Shown here: in pieces, positions 23,979 to 33,192 of the stretch
How positions within the stretch are numbered: position 1 is the first letter of the stretch
Layout of the letters: each line of letters opens with the position of its first letter
From: Bacteroidales bacterium UBA4243
GTDB taxonomy: Bacteria; Bacteroidota; Bacteroidia; Bacteroidales; F082
Length of the DNA: 61,886 nucleotides
NCBI GenBank assembly: GCA_002396205.1
Contig: DGXB01000051.1
Span: 1-61,886 of the forward strand
Direction: 5' to 3'
Position numbers and translations under genes: made by a program
The notes under the pieces: model-generated
Told to the model about the DNA's origin: nothing
The model's input: only the letters and a program-made list of their open reading frames with translations
Databases searched by the model: none

Positions 23979-24857
23979 TTAGAGCCACACGACCTCGAAA
24001 TCGCGAAGCAAATTTGAAGTCGCGTCCACATCGTCGGTGAAGCCCAAAACATAGCCGCCACCGCCTGAGCCTGAGATCTTTACGCCAAAGTTGAAATCGT
24101 AGTCAGCGGTGAAAAGTTCCAAAGTGTTGTCCGTAATCATCGGGCGAAGGAACTCCAATTGGCCCTTGGTGAGCAGGCGCAAAGAACTGAAAAACAATTT
24201 TTTGTCGTTCCAAATCATCGCATTGATGCACTTTTTCACATAAGGCAGGTATTCTGTTTGAAAGCGTTTCAAGAACTCAGGATTCTCGCGTTGTGCCTTG
24301 AAATGCTCCACTAAAGGCTTGGTGTTGCTCTTGATCTTAGTGTCAATCAAGCAGATGTGGATGTCTTTGTGGAGAAAACCATCGTTCAGGATTTCCACAT
24401 TCTTTGGGGTAATCTTGAACGGCTTGCCCAAATAGCACTGCAATGGGTCGATGCCAGAGCTGCTGCCGTGGAAATAATTCTCCATTTGGCCGAAAAGAGC
24501 CTTCAAGGCCAATAAATCATCGTTATTTTTCTTGGCATAACCATCGTAAACGGCGGCCACCAAGGTTCCCGAACTGCCCAAGCCATAGCCTGAAGGCACG
24601 TTGGAATCCAAATAGAGATTGTAGCGCAAGTCACGATTTAGTCGCTGTAAATCAAAAATTTCCTCAGCATCATTTAAGGTGGAAAGATATTCCGCGAAGC
24701 GTTTCAAGCTAGCATTTGAAGCGGTTGAGCCTTGCGCTGACGAGGCAAACCGCCACTGTGCCGAGAACTTTTTCAGCGGCACCATCAAGGCGGTGCTGTC
24801 GAAAATCATCGAATACTCACCGAAAAGGATGACCTTGCTGTAATAACGCTCTCTCAT
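23979..24857 (-). CDS. mvk: Mevalonate kinase-like GHMP kinase
   Basis: A 292-residue GHMP kinase that would phosphorylate mevalonate in isoprenoid synthesis. It opens YYSKVILFGEYSMIFDSTAL (the mevalonate-kinase N-terminus GEY/H). The ATP loop is PSGYGLGSSGTLVAAV, the substrate region YFHGSSSGIDPLQCYLG, and the third GHMP motif KISGSGGGGYVLGF. Its ATG overlaps the stop of mvaD by four bases (ATGA). The neighbouring decarboxylase gene makes mevalonate kinase more likely than another sugar kinase; phosphomevalonate kinase is an alternative. Confidence 0.85.
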   Translation of the reverse strand: MRERYYSKVILFGEYSMIFDSTALMVPLKKFSAQWRFASSAQGSTASNASLKRFAEYLSTLNDAEEIFDLQRLNRDLRYNLYLDSNVPSGYGLGSSGTLVAAVYDGYAKKNNDDLLALKALFGQMENYFHGSSSGIDPLQCYLGKPFKITPKNVEILNDGFLHKDIHICLIDTKIKSNTKPLVEHFKAQRENPEFLKRFQTEYLPYVKKCINAMIWNDKKLFFSSLRLLTKGQLEFLRPMITDNTLELFTADYDFNFGVKISGSGGGGYVLGFTDDVDATSNLLRDFEVVWL

Positions 24858-25948
24858 GGCAGCAGGTTTTTCGGGCCGTCGCCAACATGGTCAGCAATCC
24901 AACGGCCTTGATTACAGAACGTTACCAATTCATTCTTGATGAATTTCTCCACTTTTTTCGCTTCATTATCCGGATAAAGCAGATGCACGTTGGGACCCGC
25001 GTCCAAAGTGAAACACACAGGTGTTTTGGTTTCTTCGCGGAAACGTCGGATTTCGTTGATAAGATTCAAAGTATTGGGTTTCATCAAGATAAAGGACGGA
25101 TTGGAGCACATCATCAGGGCGTGAAGTTGCAATGCCTCCGATTCGGTGATATTAATAAAGGTGTCCAAGTCGCCCGATTTCAAGGCGGAAAGCAGGTTCT
25201 TGATGTTTTCGTTGGCCTGCGCATAACGGGCAGGTGCGTATGGATTTCCCTCCATCAAGGCATGCCCCGCACGGCTCGAAACGGACTTGGTTTCGCCGCT
25301 GACAATCAAAATGCTGTCGTGATAGGTCTTGAAAACGGGATGGATGTCGTTTTCGAGCGAAACGGCATATTCGTCGGAACTGCCTTTGTAGGCCTCCGTT
25401 TTGCCCCAAAGTGCCATTGCGGGGAACACCGAGCGTGCCGCACTGCCCGAGGCCAATCGGGAGAAATAGGAGGCTTTTTGTGCATTGACACCAAAATTGC
25501 CAGCAAGTTGATGTTCAATTCCAGCAAATTGATATTCGATGTCAAGCAAACACATCACGAAAGCACTCATCGAAGAAGCCGAGGAAGCGATGCCCGACGA
25601 ATGTGGGAACGTGTTGCGACTCTCGACTTTCAGGTTTAGTTGGTTGATGAATGGGAAAAACGCTTGATTCTCAAGCAGAAATCTCTCGATTTTTGCGCCA
25701 AATGCGGGATTCTCCTTGCCTTCAAAAAAGAAGCTGAATCCGAATCGGTCGGCTTTTTCAAATGTAACGAATGTCTCGGAGCGACATTCCGACAAGGTGA
25801 AGCTAATCGACGGGTTCTGTGGGAGTTGCTTTCCTTTTTTGCCCCAATATTTCACCAAGGCGATGTTCGACGGGCATGCCCAGCCCACGCGACCGTGAAA
25901 GTCGGGCACTTCGCCTTTGTAGGCTTCGTTCAACCAAATGTTTTCCAT
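24854..25948 (-). CDS. mvaD: Diphosphomevalonate decarboxylase
   Basis: 364 residues. It converts mevalonate diphosphate to isopentenyl diphosphate with ATP. Signatures: ACPSNIALVKYWGKKGKQLP, PQNPSISFTLSECRSETFV, NTFPHSSGIASSASSMSAFV and LASGSAARSVFP, plus ICFTLDAGPNVH-like CFTLDAGPNVHLLYP at the C-terminus. It is first of the pair with the GHMP kinase. Its promoter box, TAATTTCG on the reverse strand (25979-25986), is divergent from the ABC transporter gene. Confidence 0.95.
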   Translation of the reverse strand: MENIWLNEAYKGEVPDFHGRVGWACPSNIALVKYWGKKGKQLPQNPSISFTLSECRSETFVTFEKADRFGFSFFFEGKENPAFGAKIERFLLENQAFFPFINQLNLKVESRNTFPHSSGIASSASSMSAFVMCLLDIEYQFAGIEHQLAGNFGVNAQKASYFSRLASGSAARSVFPAMALWGKTEAYKGSSDEYAVSLENDIHPVFKTYHDSILIVSGETKSVSSRAGHALMEGNPYAPARYAQANENIKNLLSALKSGDLDTFINITESEALQLHALMMCSNPSFILMKPNTLNLINEIRRFREETKTPVCFTLDAGPNVHLLYPDNEAKKVEKFIKNELVTFCNQGRWIADHVGDGPKNLLP

Positions 25949-26007
25949 TTCAACAGTTTTTCAGGCTGCGAAATTAGAAAATTTATTGAAGTTCAAGGCC
26001 AAAACCC

Positions 26008-26015
26008 TATTTTTG
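26008..26015 (+). promoter_or_regulatory. Promoter -7 box for the ABC exporter
   Basis: TATTTTTG, 24 bases before the ATG at 26040. It rules out the long open frame that begins at 25938. Confidence 0.65.
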
Positions 26016-26039
26016 CACCTTAAATTCATAAAATCGCTC

Positions 26040-27836
26040 ATGAACCTCTTCCAACTCTTCAAAAACGTAGCCCCTTTTGTAAAACCATACAAATGGCTGG
26101 TATTCATTACTTTAATCCTAACCCTCATCGGCTCATTGATGGCACAGGTCAACGCCATCGTCTTGGACTGGACCGTCGACAGCATCAACGGCCTCATCAC
26201 CGATGGAGTCAACTGGGGCGCACAGGCTATCCGCATCATCACCATCATCAGTATCGTCCTGCTTGGCAAGGAAGTGCTGTCGGCGCTCATCACCTATGCG
26301 CAGAACTACTTTGGCGAACGGATGCGCATCTTCGTCAGCCGCGACTTGGCCCAAAGCGTCATCGAGAAGGTGCTTACCTTCAAGATGGCCTTTTTCAACA
26401 CAGGCGACAACGCCACAGGCAAGCTCCAAGCCCGTATCGACCAGGGTGTCAGTTCATTATCGCGCACAGTGCAAAACTTCTTCATCGACCTGTTGCCTCT
26501 GTTCACAAGCGCTTTGCTGGCACTTATATTAATGTTCGCGGCCAATGTCTACGTAGGTTTGGTGGCTTTGGGCATCGTTCCGATTTACTTTTGGATCACT
26601 TATCGACAGGCACGAAGACTGAAAGGCTGGCGCCGTGAGATGCGCTCGCACCTTGAAACCAAGAGCCAAGGTATCAAAAACATCATCGACTCCATCAATG
26701 TCATCAAAAGCTTCAACCGCGAGCAAATCGAGGCCCAAAAGCAACTGGATATTCAGAATCAAGTCACTGAAAACCAGATGAAAACCCGCCGCGTGGCATT
26801 CTATTACAACGGCGTGAAAAGCTTCGTGAAGCAAGTCGGCACGGTGTTGGTCATCATCCTGACGGCATACCTTGTATTAATAGACTATCCGGGCATGACG
26901 ATCGGTAAGATCATGTACCACGTCATGCTGTTCAGCAATGTCATCGCGCCCATCACGCAGCTGCAACGCATCTTCGACGACGTGAACGACGCGCTCATCT
27001 ATGCCGAAGGCTTTTTCAGCATCATCGACTCGAAAGAAGACATCGAGCCTTCGGGCAGCTACCGTCCAGAAAAAATCCACGGCAAGTTCGAAATCAAGCA
27101 TGTCGACTTCACCTATCCCAATGGCAACCAAGCCCTTTTCGATGTGAACATGACCATCGACCCAGGCAGGATTACCGCCTTAGTCGGACTGTCGGGCGCA
27201 GGCAAGAGCACCATCGTCAACCTCTTGGATAAGTTCTACGAGCCGCAAGTGGGTCAAATCCTCTTGGACGGCGTCGACTTGCGCGAATACGACACGCAAT
27301 ACCTCCGCGAAAATATCGGTCTCGTCCTGCAAAAGAACCACATCTTTGACGGCACCATCGAGGAAAACATCCTTTACGGCAACCCCAAAGCCACGCACGA
27401 GGACGTGGTGGAAGCCGCCAAGAAATCCTACATCTACGACCAAATCATAGCCTTGCCCAAGCAGTTCGAAAACAAGGCCTCGGACCTTTCGGGCGGCCAG
27501 CAGCAGCGCATCGCCATCGCAAGAATGTTCCTTAAGAACCCGCCCATCATCTTCCTCGACGAACCCACGGCCAGCCTCGACGCCATCGCCACCGAGCAAA
27601 TCAAGAACAGCATCGACGCCATCAAGAAAGACCGCACCGTCATCATCATCTCGCACAGCATCTCGCAAATCATCGACGCCGACTACATCTATGCTTTGCA
27701 ACAAGGTCGCGTCGAAGAAGACGGCGACCCCGACACCATTTATAAGAAAGGCGGCATCTACAAGGACATCATCGACGCCTCTGCCCGCAGCCTCAACATC
27801 GAGAAGATTGCACGGACGATTGACGACGGGGATTGA
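26040..27836 (+). CDS. ABC exporter, fused membrane and ATPase domains (MsbA/lipid A-type)
   Basis: 598 residues. Six membrane segments occupy about 20-320 (for example WLVFITLILTLIGSLMAQ and SALLALILMFAANVYVGLV), then a nucleotide-binding domain: Walker A GLSGAGKS, signature LSGGQQQR, Walker B IIFLDEPTASLD, H-loop IISHSIS. One polypeptide forms half of a homodimeric exporter; substrates in the family include lipids, peptides and drugs. Substrate not inferable. It stands alone, divergent from mvaD. Confidence 0.93.
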   Translation: MNLFQLFKNVAPFVKPYKWLVFITLILTLIGSLMAQVNAIVLDWTVDSINGLITDGVNWGAQAIRIITIISIVLLGKEVLSALITYAQNYFGERMRIFVSRDLAQSVIEKVLTFKMAFFNTGDNATGKLQARIDQGVSSLSRTVQNFFIDLLPLFTSALLALILMFAANVYVGLVALGIVPIYFWITYRQARRLKGWRREMRSHLETKSQGIKNIIDSINVIKSFNREQIEAQKQLDIQNQVTENQMKTRRVAFYYNGVKSFVKQVGTVLVIILTAYLVLIDYPGMTIGKIMYHVMLFSNVIAPITQLQRIFDDVNDALIYAEGFFSIIDSKEDIEPSGSYRPEKIHGKFEIKHVDFTYPNGNQALFDVNMTIDPGRITALVGLSGAGKSTIVNLLDKFYEPQVGQILLDGVDLREYDTQYLRENIGLVLQKNHIFDGTIEENILYGNPKATHEDVVEAAKKSYIYDQIIALPKQFENKASDLSGGQQQRIAIARMFLKNPPIIFLDEPTASLDAIATEQIKNSIDAIKKDRTVIIISHSISQIIDADYIYALQQGRVEEDGDPDTIYKKGGIYKDIIDASARSLNIEKIARTIDDGD

Positions 27837-27917
27837 AATCTTGGAAAAGTGTAAAAAATGAATTTCTTTGTTCAACCAATCCAAATATTTCCTATTTTAG
27901 CCGCTTGATTTTGAAGA

Positions 27918-27966
27918 GGGGATTGCAAATCCCCAATTCAGCACCGCCGGATTGCAAATCCGCCGG
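27918..27966. repeat. Two GGATTGCAAATCC palindromes
   Basis: GGGGATTGCAAATCCCC at 27918-27934 and a second copy framed by CCGCC and GCCGG at 27944-27966. A related copy is at 3503-3523. They occupy the spacer between the exporter and gatE, which also has a GTCTCGCAGTCCCG-type run (27988-28015). Confidence 0.65.
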
Positions 27967-28049
27967 AACCAAAACGGGCTGTAAGTCTCGTGTCCCGCGT
28001 CTCGCAGTCCCGCGTCAAACGAATCTTGAAATTTGAAATTAAACGAAAT

Positions 28050-29996
28050 ATGAGCACCAACTTTGACCCACGCGCCAACTACGAGCTAACCAAGCAACAA
28101 GCCGGCTACGTCGAGCGCAAAAAAGCCACCCAGGAAGACTATGACCGCATAGGCTTCATGTCGGGACTCGAAGTGCACCAGCAGATCAAGACCAAGGAGA
28201 AGCTGTTCTGCCACTGTCCCGCCGGACAATTCAACAAGTTTGAGGACTATGACGCCGAACTCATCCGCCACATGCGCCCAACGCTGTCGGAACTCGGCGA
28301 ATACGACGGCACCGCCTTGATGGAGTTCAAGACGAAGAAGGAAATCGTCTACCGCATCAAGAACGGCACCGCCTGCACCTACGACGTCGACGACACCCCG
28401 CCGTTCCCCATCAACCGCGAGGCCTTGCACAACGCCATCGTCATCGCTTTGCGTTCGAACTTAAATATCGTGGGCGAGGTACACATCACCCGCAAGCAAT
28501 ACCTCGACGGCTCCATCCCGACGGGCTTCCAACGCACCGCCATCGTGGGCGTGGAAGGCCTACTGAAGCTGCCGAAGAAAGACATCCGCCTCATCCAGCT
28601 GAGCATCGAGGAAGACGCCTGCCGCGAAATCAGCGACATCGGCCACCGCCGTGTCTACCAGACCGACCGTCTCGGCGTGCCGTTGATCGAGACCGTCACT
28701 TATCCCGACTGCAAGAACCCCGACGAACTGAAGGAGACGGGCGAATACATCCGCTTCCTTGGCCGCTCCACGGGTTTGGTGCGCACGGGCATGGGTGCAG
28801 GCCGCCAAGACGTCAACGTCAGCTGCAAAGGCGGCACCCGCATCGAGCTGAAAGGTGTGCAACACATCAAGTGGATCCCTGAGTTGTCGCACAACGAGTG
28901 CTTCCGCCAGTGGTCGCTGGTGCAACTGCAAGAGCGCCTCAACCGCGAAGTCCCGAAAGAAGGCTGGAAAGTGGAAGTCATCGACGTGTCGTTCCCGACC
29001 GAATATATGCCCATCCTCGACAACAAGGCCAAGGGTGGCGCACTGAAGCTAGTCAAGTTGCCGAAGTTCCGTGGCGTTTTGTCGCACTTCACCCAACCCG
29101 GCAAGATGTTTGCCGACGAAATCGCCGACCGCCTGAAGGTCATCGCCTGCCTCGAGCGTCCCAACATGCTCCACGACGAGATGCTGGAACCCGTTCTTAC
29201 CGATTCGCAATGGCACAAGCTGCGCAAACGCATCCACGCCACCGATGAGGATGCCCTCATCCTCGTGTGGGGTCCGCAAGAAGACATGCCCACCGCCATC
29301 GAGACCATCGAAGAGCGTTGCCTCATGGCTTGGGACGGCGTGCCGAAAGAGACCCGCAAGGCCGTGTCGAATGGCATCACCATCTTTGAGCGCGTGTTGC
29401 CCGGTGCCGACCGCATGTATCCCGACACCGACTCGGCCCCCATCCCGCTCGATCCCGCCTTCATCAAGGCGCTGAAAGCCGAACTGCCTTCGGAAATCAT
29501 CGACCGTTACTACAAGCTGAAGGAATGGAACGTGCCGGAGGACTGCTTCCGCTACATCTTCGCGAAGAACTGGTTCCCCATCATGGCCGAAATCGTCGAG
29601 AAACTCGGCGTGGACGGTCGCACGGTGGGTCGCTTTGTCGGCATGAGGCTCAAGCACCTCTTGGGCAAGAACCCCGCTTCGAAGTTCAACGACAGCACTT
29701 TATACAACCTCTTCGCCTTCCTGAAGGAGCAAAGCTTGGACTACCGTCTGGCCTGGAATATGGCCCCGACGTTGGTTGACGATGCTTCGCTGCCGATGGA
29801 GCAAGTGCTGAATAAGATAGGTTTCAAGCGCTTCGCGAAAGACGACCTGCTGACCAAGCTCGACAACCTCTGCGCCGGCTTCGCACCGAAGAAGAAAAAG
29901 TGCAACGAACTCGACCGCCAGAACTGGATCATGGGTCAGATGAAGGAAGCGATGGGCAACATCGAAATGAAAGAATTGGCTAACAACATCAAATAA
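28050..29996 (+). CDS. gatE: Glutamyl-tRNA(Gln) amidotransferase subunit E (archaeal GatDE type)
   Basis: 648 residues. GatE binds misacylated Glu-tRNA(Gln), activates the glutamate and with GatD converts it to Gln-tRNA(Gln). The GatB-like cradle opens GFMSGLEVHQQIKTKEKLFC and continues DDTPPFPINREAL, YLDGSIPTGFQRTAIVG and SIEEDACREI, DRLGVPLIETVTYP. The long insert after residue about 270 (LKLVKLPKFRGVLSH, then WGPQEDMPTAIETIEER) corresponds to the AspRS-like GAD domain that distinguishes GatE from GatB. A helical tail domain ends it. The codons are strongly biased like the operon at 34-38 kb. Eight bases separate it from gatD. The start at 28050 follows the alignment-like motif MSTNFDPRANYELTK; the open frame reaches 27990. 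Confidence 0.93.
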   Translation: MSTNFDPRANYELTKQQAGYVERKKATQEDYDRIGFMSGLEVHQQIKTKEKLFCHCPAGQFNKFEDYDAELIRHMRPTLSELGEYDGTALMEFKTKKEIVYRIKNGTACTYDVDDTPPFPINREALHNAIVIALRSNLNIVGEVHITRKQYLDGSIPTGFQRTAIVGVEGLLKLPKKDIRLIQLSIEEDACREISDIGHRRVYQTDRLGVPLIETVTYPDCKNPDELKETGEYIRFLGRSTGLVRTGMGAGRQDVNVSCKGGTRIELKGVQHIKWIPELSHNECFRQWSLVQLQERLNREVPKEGWKVEVIDVSFPTEYMPILDNKAKGGALKLVKLPKFRGVLSHFTQPGKMFADEIADRLKVIACLERPNMLHDEMLEPVLTDSQWHKLRKRIHATDEDALILVWGPQEDMPTAIETIEERCLMAWDGVPKETRKAVSNGITIFERVLPGADRMYPDTDSAPIPLDPAFIKALKAELPSEIIDRYYKLKEWNVPEDCFRYIFAKNWFPIMAEIVEKLGVDGRTVGRFVGMRLKHLLGKNPASKFNDSTLYNLFAFLKEQSLDYRLAWNMAPTLVDDASLPMEQVLNKIGFKRFAKDDLLTKLDNLCAGFAPKKKKCNELDRQNWIMGQMKEAMGNIEMKELANNIK

Positions 29997-30004
29997 TTTG
30001 CAAC

Positions 30005-31393
30005 ATGGCTGAAGATTTTTTCCAAGGATATAACGGAGCCGCCCTTGAGGTGCTCAAGAAATACAACTGCCGCGTGTGGAGTCAGGCCGAATGCCAAACC
30101 ACAGGTGGCCTCTTCAAAGGCACGATCCTGCCTCGCGCCGCCTTCCAAGACGACCAACACATCGTCATGAAGGTCAACACGGGCTACAACATCGGCGTCG
30201 ACATCAGCACCATCACGAGCATGGTCGAAATCGACTACAAGAAAGCCAACTACCACATCCCGGAGAAGGAATTCCCTTATACCGAGGGACTTCCACACGT
30301 GAAATTGCTCGGCACAGGTGGCACCATCGCCTCGCGTTTGGACTACCGCACGGGTGCCGTGATTCCCGCTTTCTCGCCAGGTGAACTCTATGGCGCCGTG
30401 CCGGAACTGGCCGACATCTGCAACCTTGAGACCGAGAAGGTGTTTGCCGTGTTCTCAGAGAACATGTCGCCCAAGGAGTATGTGGCCTTGGCCAAGAAGA
30501 TTGGCGAGGAAATCCAGAACGGCATTGACGGCATCGTCATCGGCCACGGCACCGACACGTTGGCCCACACCGCCGCCGCACTGACCTTCATGTGCCAGAA
30601 CCTGCCAGTGCCTGTCGTGTTGGTCGGCTCGCAGCGTTCTTCAGACCGCCCGTCGTCCGACGCCGCCTTGAACCTGATGCACGCCATGACCGCTGCCGGT
30701 CACGGCGACATCGCCGAGGTGATGGTCTGCATGTTTGGCCCCACTTCCGATGAATACGGCTTCCTGCACCGTGGCACCCGCGTGCGCAAGATGCACTCAA
30801 GCTATCGCAGCACCTTCCGCACCATCGGCGACACGCCCGTTGCCACTGTCGACCGCAAGCGTGGTGTGGTGCCGATTAAGGAAGTCTACAACCACCGCCG
30901 TGCCGACCGCGACGTGAAGATCATCCCGACCTTCGACGACCGCGTGGCCATCCTTTACTATTACCCCGGTATGAAGCCCGATGTGCTTGACGCTTTGGTC
31001 GACAACGGCTACCAAGGCATCGTGTGGGACGGCACAGGCTTGGGTCACGTCAACCGTGGCATGTTCGATGCCATCGAACGCGCCACCGAGAAGGGCGTAC
31101 ACCAATACATGACCGTGCAGACCATCTGGGGCTATGCCCACATGTTCGTCTACGACACCGGCCGCGACCTGATGAACCGTGGCATCATCCCTGCGCAGAA
31201 CATGCTCGCCGAGACCGCTTACATCAAGCTCGGCTGGGCCTTGGGCCAGACTCACGACCGCGAGGAAGTGAAGAACATCATGCTTACGCCCGTCAACAGC
31301 GAAATCACCCCGAGAGAGCCTTACAACGGCTATTTGGTCTACCAAGGAGGCGTGCCAGAGGTGGAAGACTTTGTGCGGAGAGTGCATAAGTGA
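30005..31393 (+). CDS. gatD: Glutamyl-tRNA(Gln) amidotransferase subunit D (asparaginase-type)
   Basis: 462 residues. GatD hydrolyses Asn or Gln to supply ammonia to GatE. The N-terminal domain (1-95) with GTILPRAAFQDDQHIVMK and TGYNIGVDIST is specific to GatD and absent from ordinary asparaginases. The asparaginase domain follows: LLGTGGTIASR (catalytic Thr near 107), GHGTDTLAHTAAALTF (Thr-Asp), SQRSSDRPSSDAALNL, and C-terminal LAETAYIKLGWALG. The presence of the N-terminal domain and a gatE neighbour exclude a plain asparaginase. A strong hairpin follows the stop. Confidence 0.94.
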   Translation: MAEDFFQGYNGAALEVLKKYNCRVWSQAECQTTGGLFKGTILPRAAFQDDQHIVMKVNTGYNIGVDISTITSMVEIDYKKANYHIPEKEFPYTEGLPHVKLLGTGGTIASRLDYRTGAVIPAFSPGELYGAVPELADICNLETEKVFAVFSENMSPKEYVALAKKIGEEIQNGIDGIVIGHGTDTLAHTAAALTFMCQNLPVPVVLVGSQRSSDRPSSDAALNLMHAMTAAGHGDIAEVMVCMFGPTSDEYGFLHRGTRVRKMHSSYRSTFRTIGDTPVATVDRKRGVVPIKEVYNHRRADRDVKIIPTFDDRVAILYYYPGMKPDVLDALVDNGYQGIVWDGTGLGHVNRGMFDAIERATEKGVHQYMTVQTIWGYAHMFVYDTGRDLMNRGIIPAQNMLAETAYIKLGWALGQTHDREEVKNIMLTPVNSEITPREPYNGYLVYQGGVPEVEDFVRRVHK

Positions 31394-31414
31394 TTTATGT
31401 CCCAATTAGTACTT

Positions 31415-31464
31415 TTGGAAGTGAGGAAATCTATCGGGAAAAGGGAGATTTCCTCACTTTCCAA
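31415..31464. terminator. Bidirectional terminator between gatD and fic
   Basis: GTGAGGAAATCT (31421-31432) pairs perfectly with AGATTTCCTCAC (31446-31457) and extends outward with a bulge. It lies between convergent stops at 31393 and 31475. Confidence 0.75.
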
Positions 31465-31474
31465 GTTTATACGA

Positions 31475-32584
31475 CTACTCCTCCACCAGTTCGTAATTCG
31501 TGCTGCGGCCACCTTCTTCGGTTCGGCGAAGGATGCCTTTTTCGACCAAGTCTTGGATGTCGCGCAAGGCAGTGGCGGTCGAAGTCTTGGTCATTTTTGC
31601 CCACTTGCTGGTGTTGAGTTTGCCCTCGAAGCCGTCCCACAGTCGGTTGATGACCTTTATCTGCCTTTCGTTCAGGGCGATATTGCCTTTTTCCTGCCAA
31701 AATATTGATTTCCTGATCACCCGATGGGTTTTCTCAATGGCGGTGTCGATGGCGGTTTCCAAAGTTTGCAGGAACCACAACAGCCAGCGTGTGATGTCCA
31801 AGCCGTGTTTCCCCATGTATTCCAATGTGTCGTAATAGTTCTTCCTGTCGCGCAGGATGGCCGCCGACATGCTGTAAAAACGTTGCGGCAAGCCATCGGC
31901 ACGAGCCAGAAGCATATCGGTGATGGTGCGCGTCAGGCGACCATTTCCGTCGTCGAAAGGATGGATGTTGACAAACCAAAGATGCGCAATGGCAGCTTTC
32001 AAGACGGGGTCAATAACGGGCTCGCTGTTGAACCAATCCAAAAAAAGTTGCATTTGGCGGGGCACATCATCCGATGGTGGCGCTTCGTAATGGACTCTTT
32101 CCTTTCCCAAGGCTCCACTCACCACTTGCATCGGTTCGGGACCTTGACGCCATGCCGCCACAGTGATGGGGAAAGCACCGTTTTGTCCGTATGGAAACAA
32201 TGCCGCATGCCACCCGAACAAACGCTGGTCGGTCAAAGGCTCATTGGCATGATACACGGCATCGAGCAACACCTGTACCACACCTTCAATGTAATGATTA
32301 GGTATGGGCAGTCCAGCTATTTCAATTCCAAGGTGCCACGCCACCGACGAGCGAACATGATCGGGATTGAGGAGCAACCCTTCGATCTCGTTGTTGCGCA
32401 ACACATCTTCAGTCATCACTTCAAGCGTTGAGGCATTTTGGGTATCGAAACCGAGGCTGCTCATCAAGCCAAGCAGCCTGCCCTGTTTTTCGCGCACTCG
32501 TGCCAAAGGGACAATGATGCTGTCGCTGTTCCAACAGAAACGGGGCCATTCGGCGTATTGCCATATCCAAATCGGACTACTCAT
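31475..32584 (-). CDS. Fic-family protein with N-terminal DUF4172 domain
   Basis: About 369 residues. Fic enzymes transfer AMP or related groups to target hydroxyls. The catalytic motif HPFDDGNGR (208-216) is complete. The N-terminal domain opens MSSPIWIWQYAEWPRFCW and carries the inhibitory-helix region NNEIEGLLL, where the usual Ser/Thr of (S/T)xxxEG is Asn. The flap is YGQNGAFPITVAAWR. A winged-helix domain closes the protein (TSTATALRDIQDLVEKGILR). The open frame 24 codons upstream lacks conserved sequence. It may be self-regulating or act as a toxin; no antitoxin gene is adjacent. Confidence 0.92.
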   Translation of the reverse strand: MSSPIWIWQYAEWPRFCWNSDSIIVPLARVREKQGRLLGLMSSLGFDTQNASTLEVMTEDVLRNNEIEGLLLNPDHVRSSVAWHLGIEIAGLPIPNHYIEGVVQVLLDAVYHANEPLTDQRLFGWHAALFPYGQNGAFPITVAAWRQGPEPMQVVSGALGKERVHYEAPPSDDVPRQMQLFLDWFNSEPVIDPVLKAAIAHLWFVNIHPFDDGNGRLTRTITDMLLARADGLPQRFYSMSAAILRDRKNYYDTLEYMGKHGLDITRWLLWFLQTLETAIDTAIEKTHRVIRKSIFWQEKGNIALNERQIKVINRLWDGFEGKLNTSKWAKMTKTSTATALRDIQDLVEKGILRRTEEGGRSTNYELVEE

Positions 32585-32747
32585 ATTTATTTCTGATTTT
32601 GAAACGAATAAGACACTTTTAAACCGCAAAAGTACAAATTTTGGTTTATATAGCAATTTATGAAGCGAAATAATATATTATTTACATCGTAATATGATTT
32701 GAATAATTAATTTAATCACATCATAAATTTTACGCTGAATTATTCTT

Positions 32748-32755
32748 TACCTTTG
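32748..32755 (+). promoter_or_regulatory. Promoter -7 box for the lipoprotein at 32780
   Basis: TACCTTTG in an otherwise AT-rich spacer, about 25 bases before the ATG. Confidence 0.6.
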
Positions 32756-32779
32756 CCCTCACAAAAAACCATCACCAAA

Positions 32780-33166
32780 ATGCGCATCGTGGCGACCATA
32801 TTGTTTCTCCTTCTTCTGCAATTGAACGGTTGCACAAACCATTCTGTGTCAGACGTAAAGAAAGAAACTCAGGCCGAAAGCAGCGTGCTTGCCGACAAGG
32901 TGGGGTCCGATTTGATGAACCTCTACAACGCCGCTGCCGACAACCGCAACGCGCTGCAACAAGAGGCCAACATTTGCCTCCCGACCACAAGCGTCCATAT
33001 TTTGGTCCATCGCAACCGTGTTGTCAACCACAATGTGAGCATCCGGCACGCTTTGCTGCAAACACACCGTCCCACGGTGTCGAAATTAATCCACCATTCT
33101 GTCACCCAGTTAGTTGCGTTCCCGAAGGAATACCATGTTTTCCGGCTGAGACGCATCCTGGTTTAG
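32780..33166 (+). CDS. Putative lipoprotein, possibly frameshifted in its second half
   Basis: About 128 residues. MRIVATILFLLLLQLNGC is a good lipoprotein signal, and residues 20-60 look like a normal mature part (VKKETQAESSVLADKVGSDL, MNLYNAAADNRNALQQEA). After that the sequence becomes His/Arg-rich and unlike a folded Bacteroidota protein (HILVHRNRVVNHNVSIRH), suggesting a frameshift or decay. A promoter box precedes it, so it may still be transcribed. No family recognised. Confidence 0.45.
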   Translation: MRIVATILFLLLLQLNGCTNHSVSDVKKETQAESSVLADKVGSDLMNLYNAAADNRNALQQEANICLPTTSVHILVHRNRVVNHNVSIRHALLQTHRPTVSKLIHHSVTQLVAFPKEYHVFRLRRILV

Positions 33167-33192
33167 CGGTTTCCGTTTTTTCACGTTTTTCC

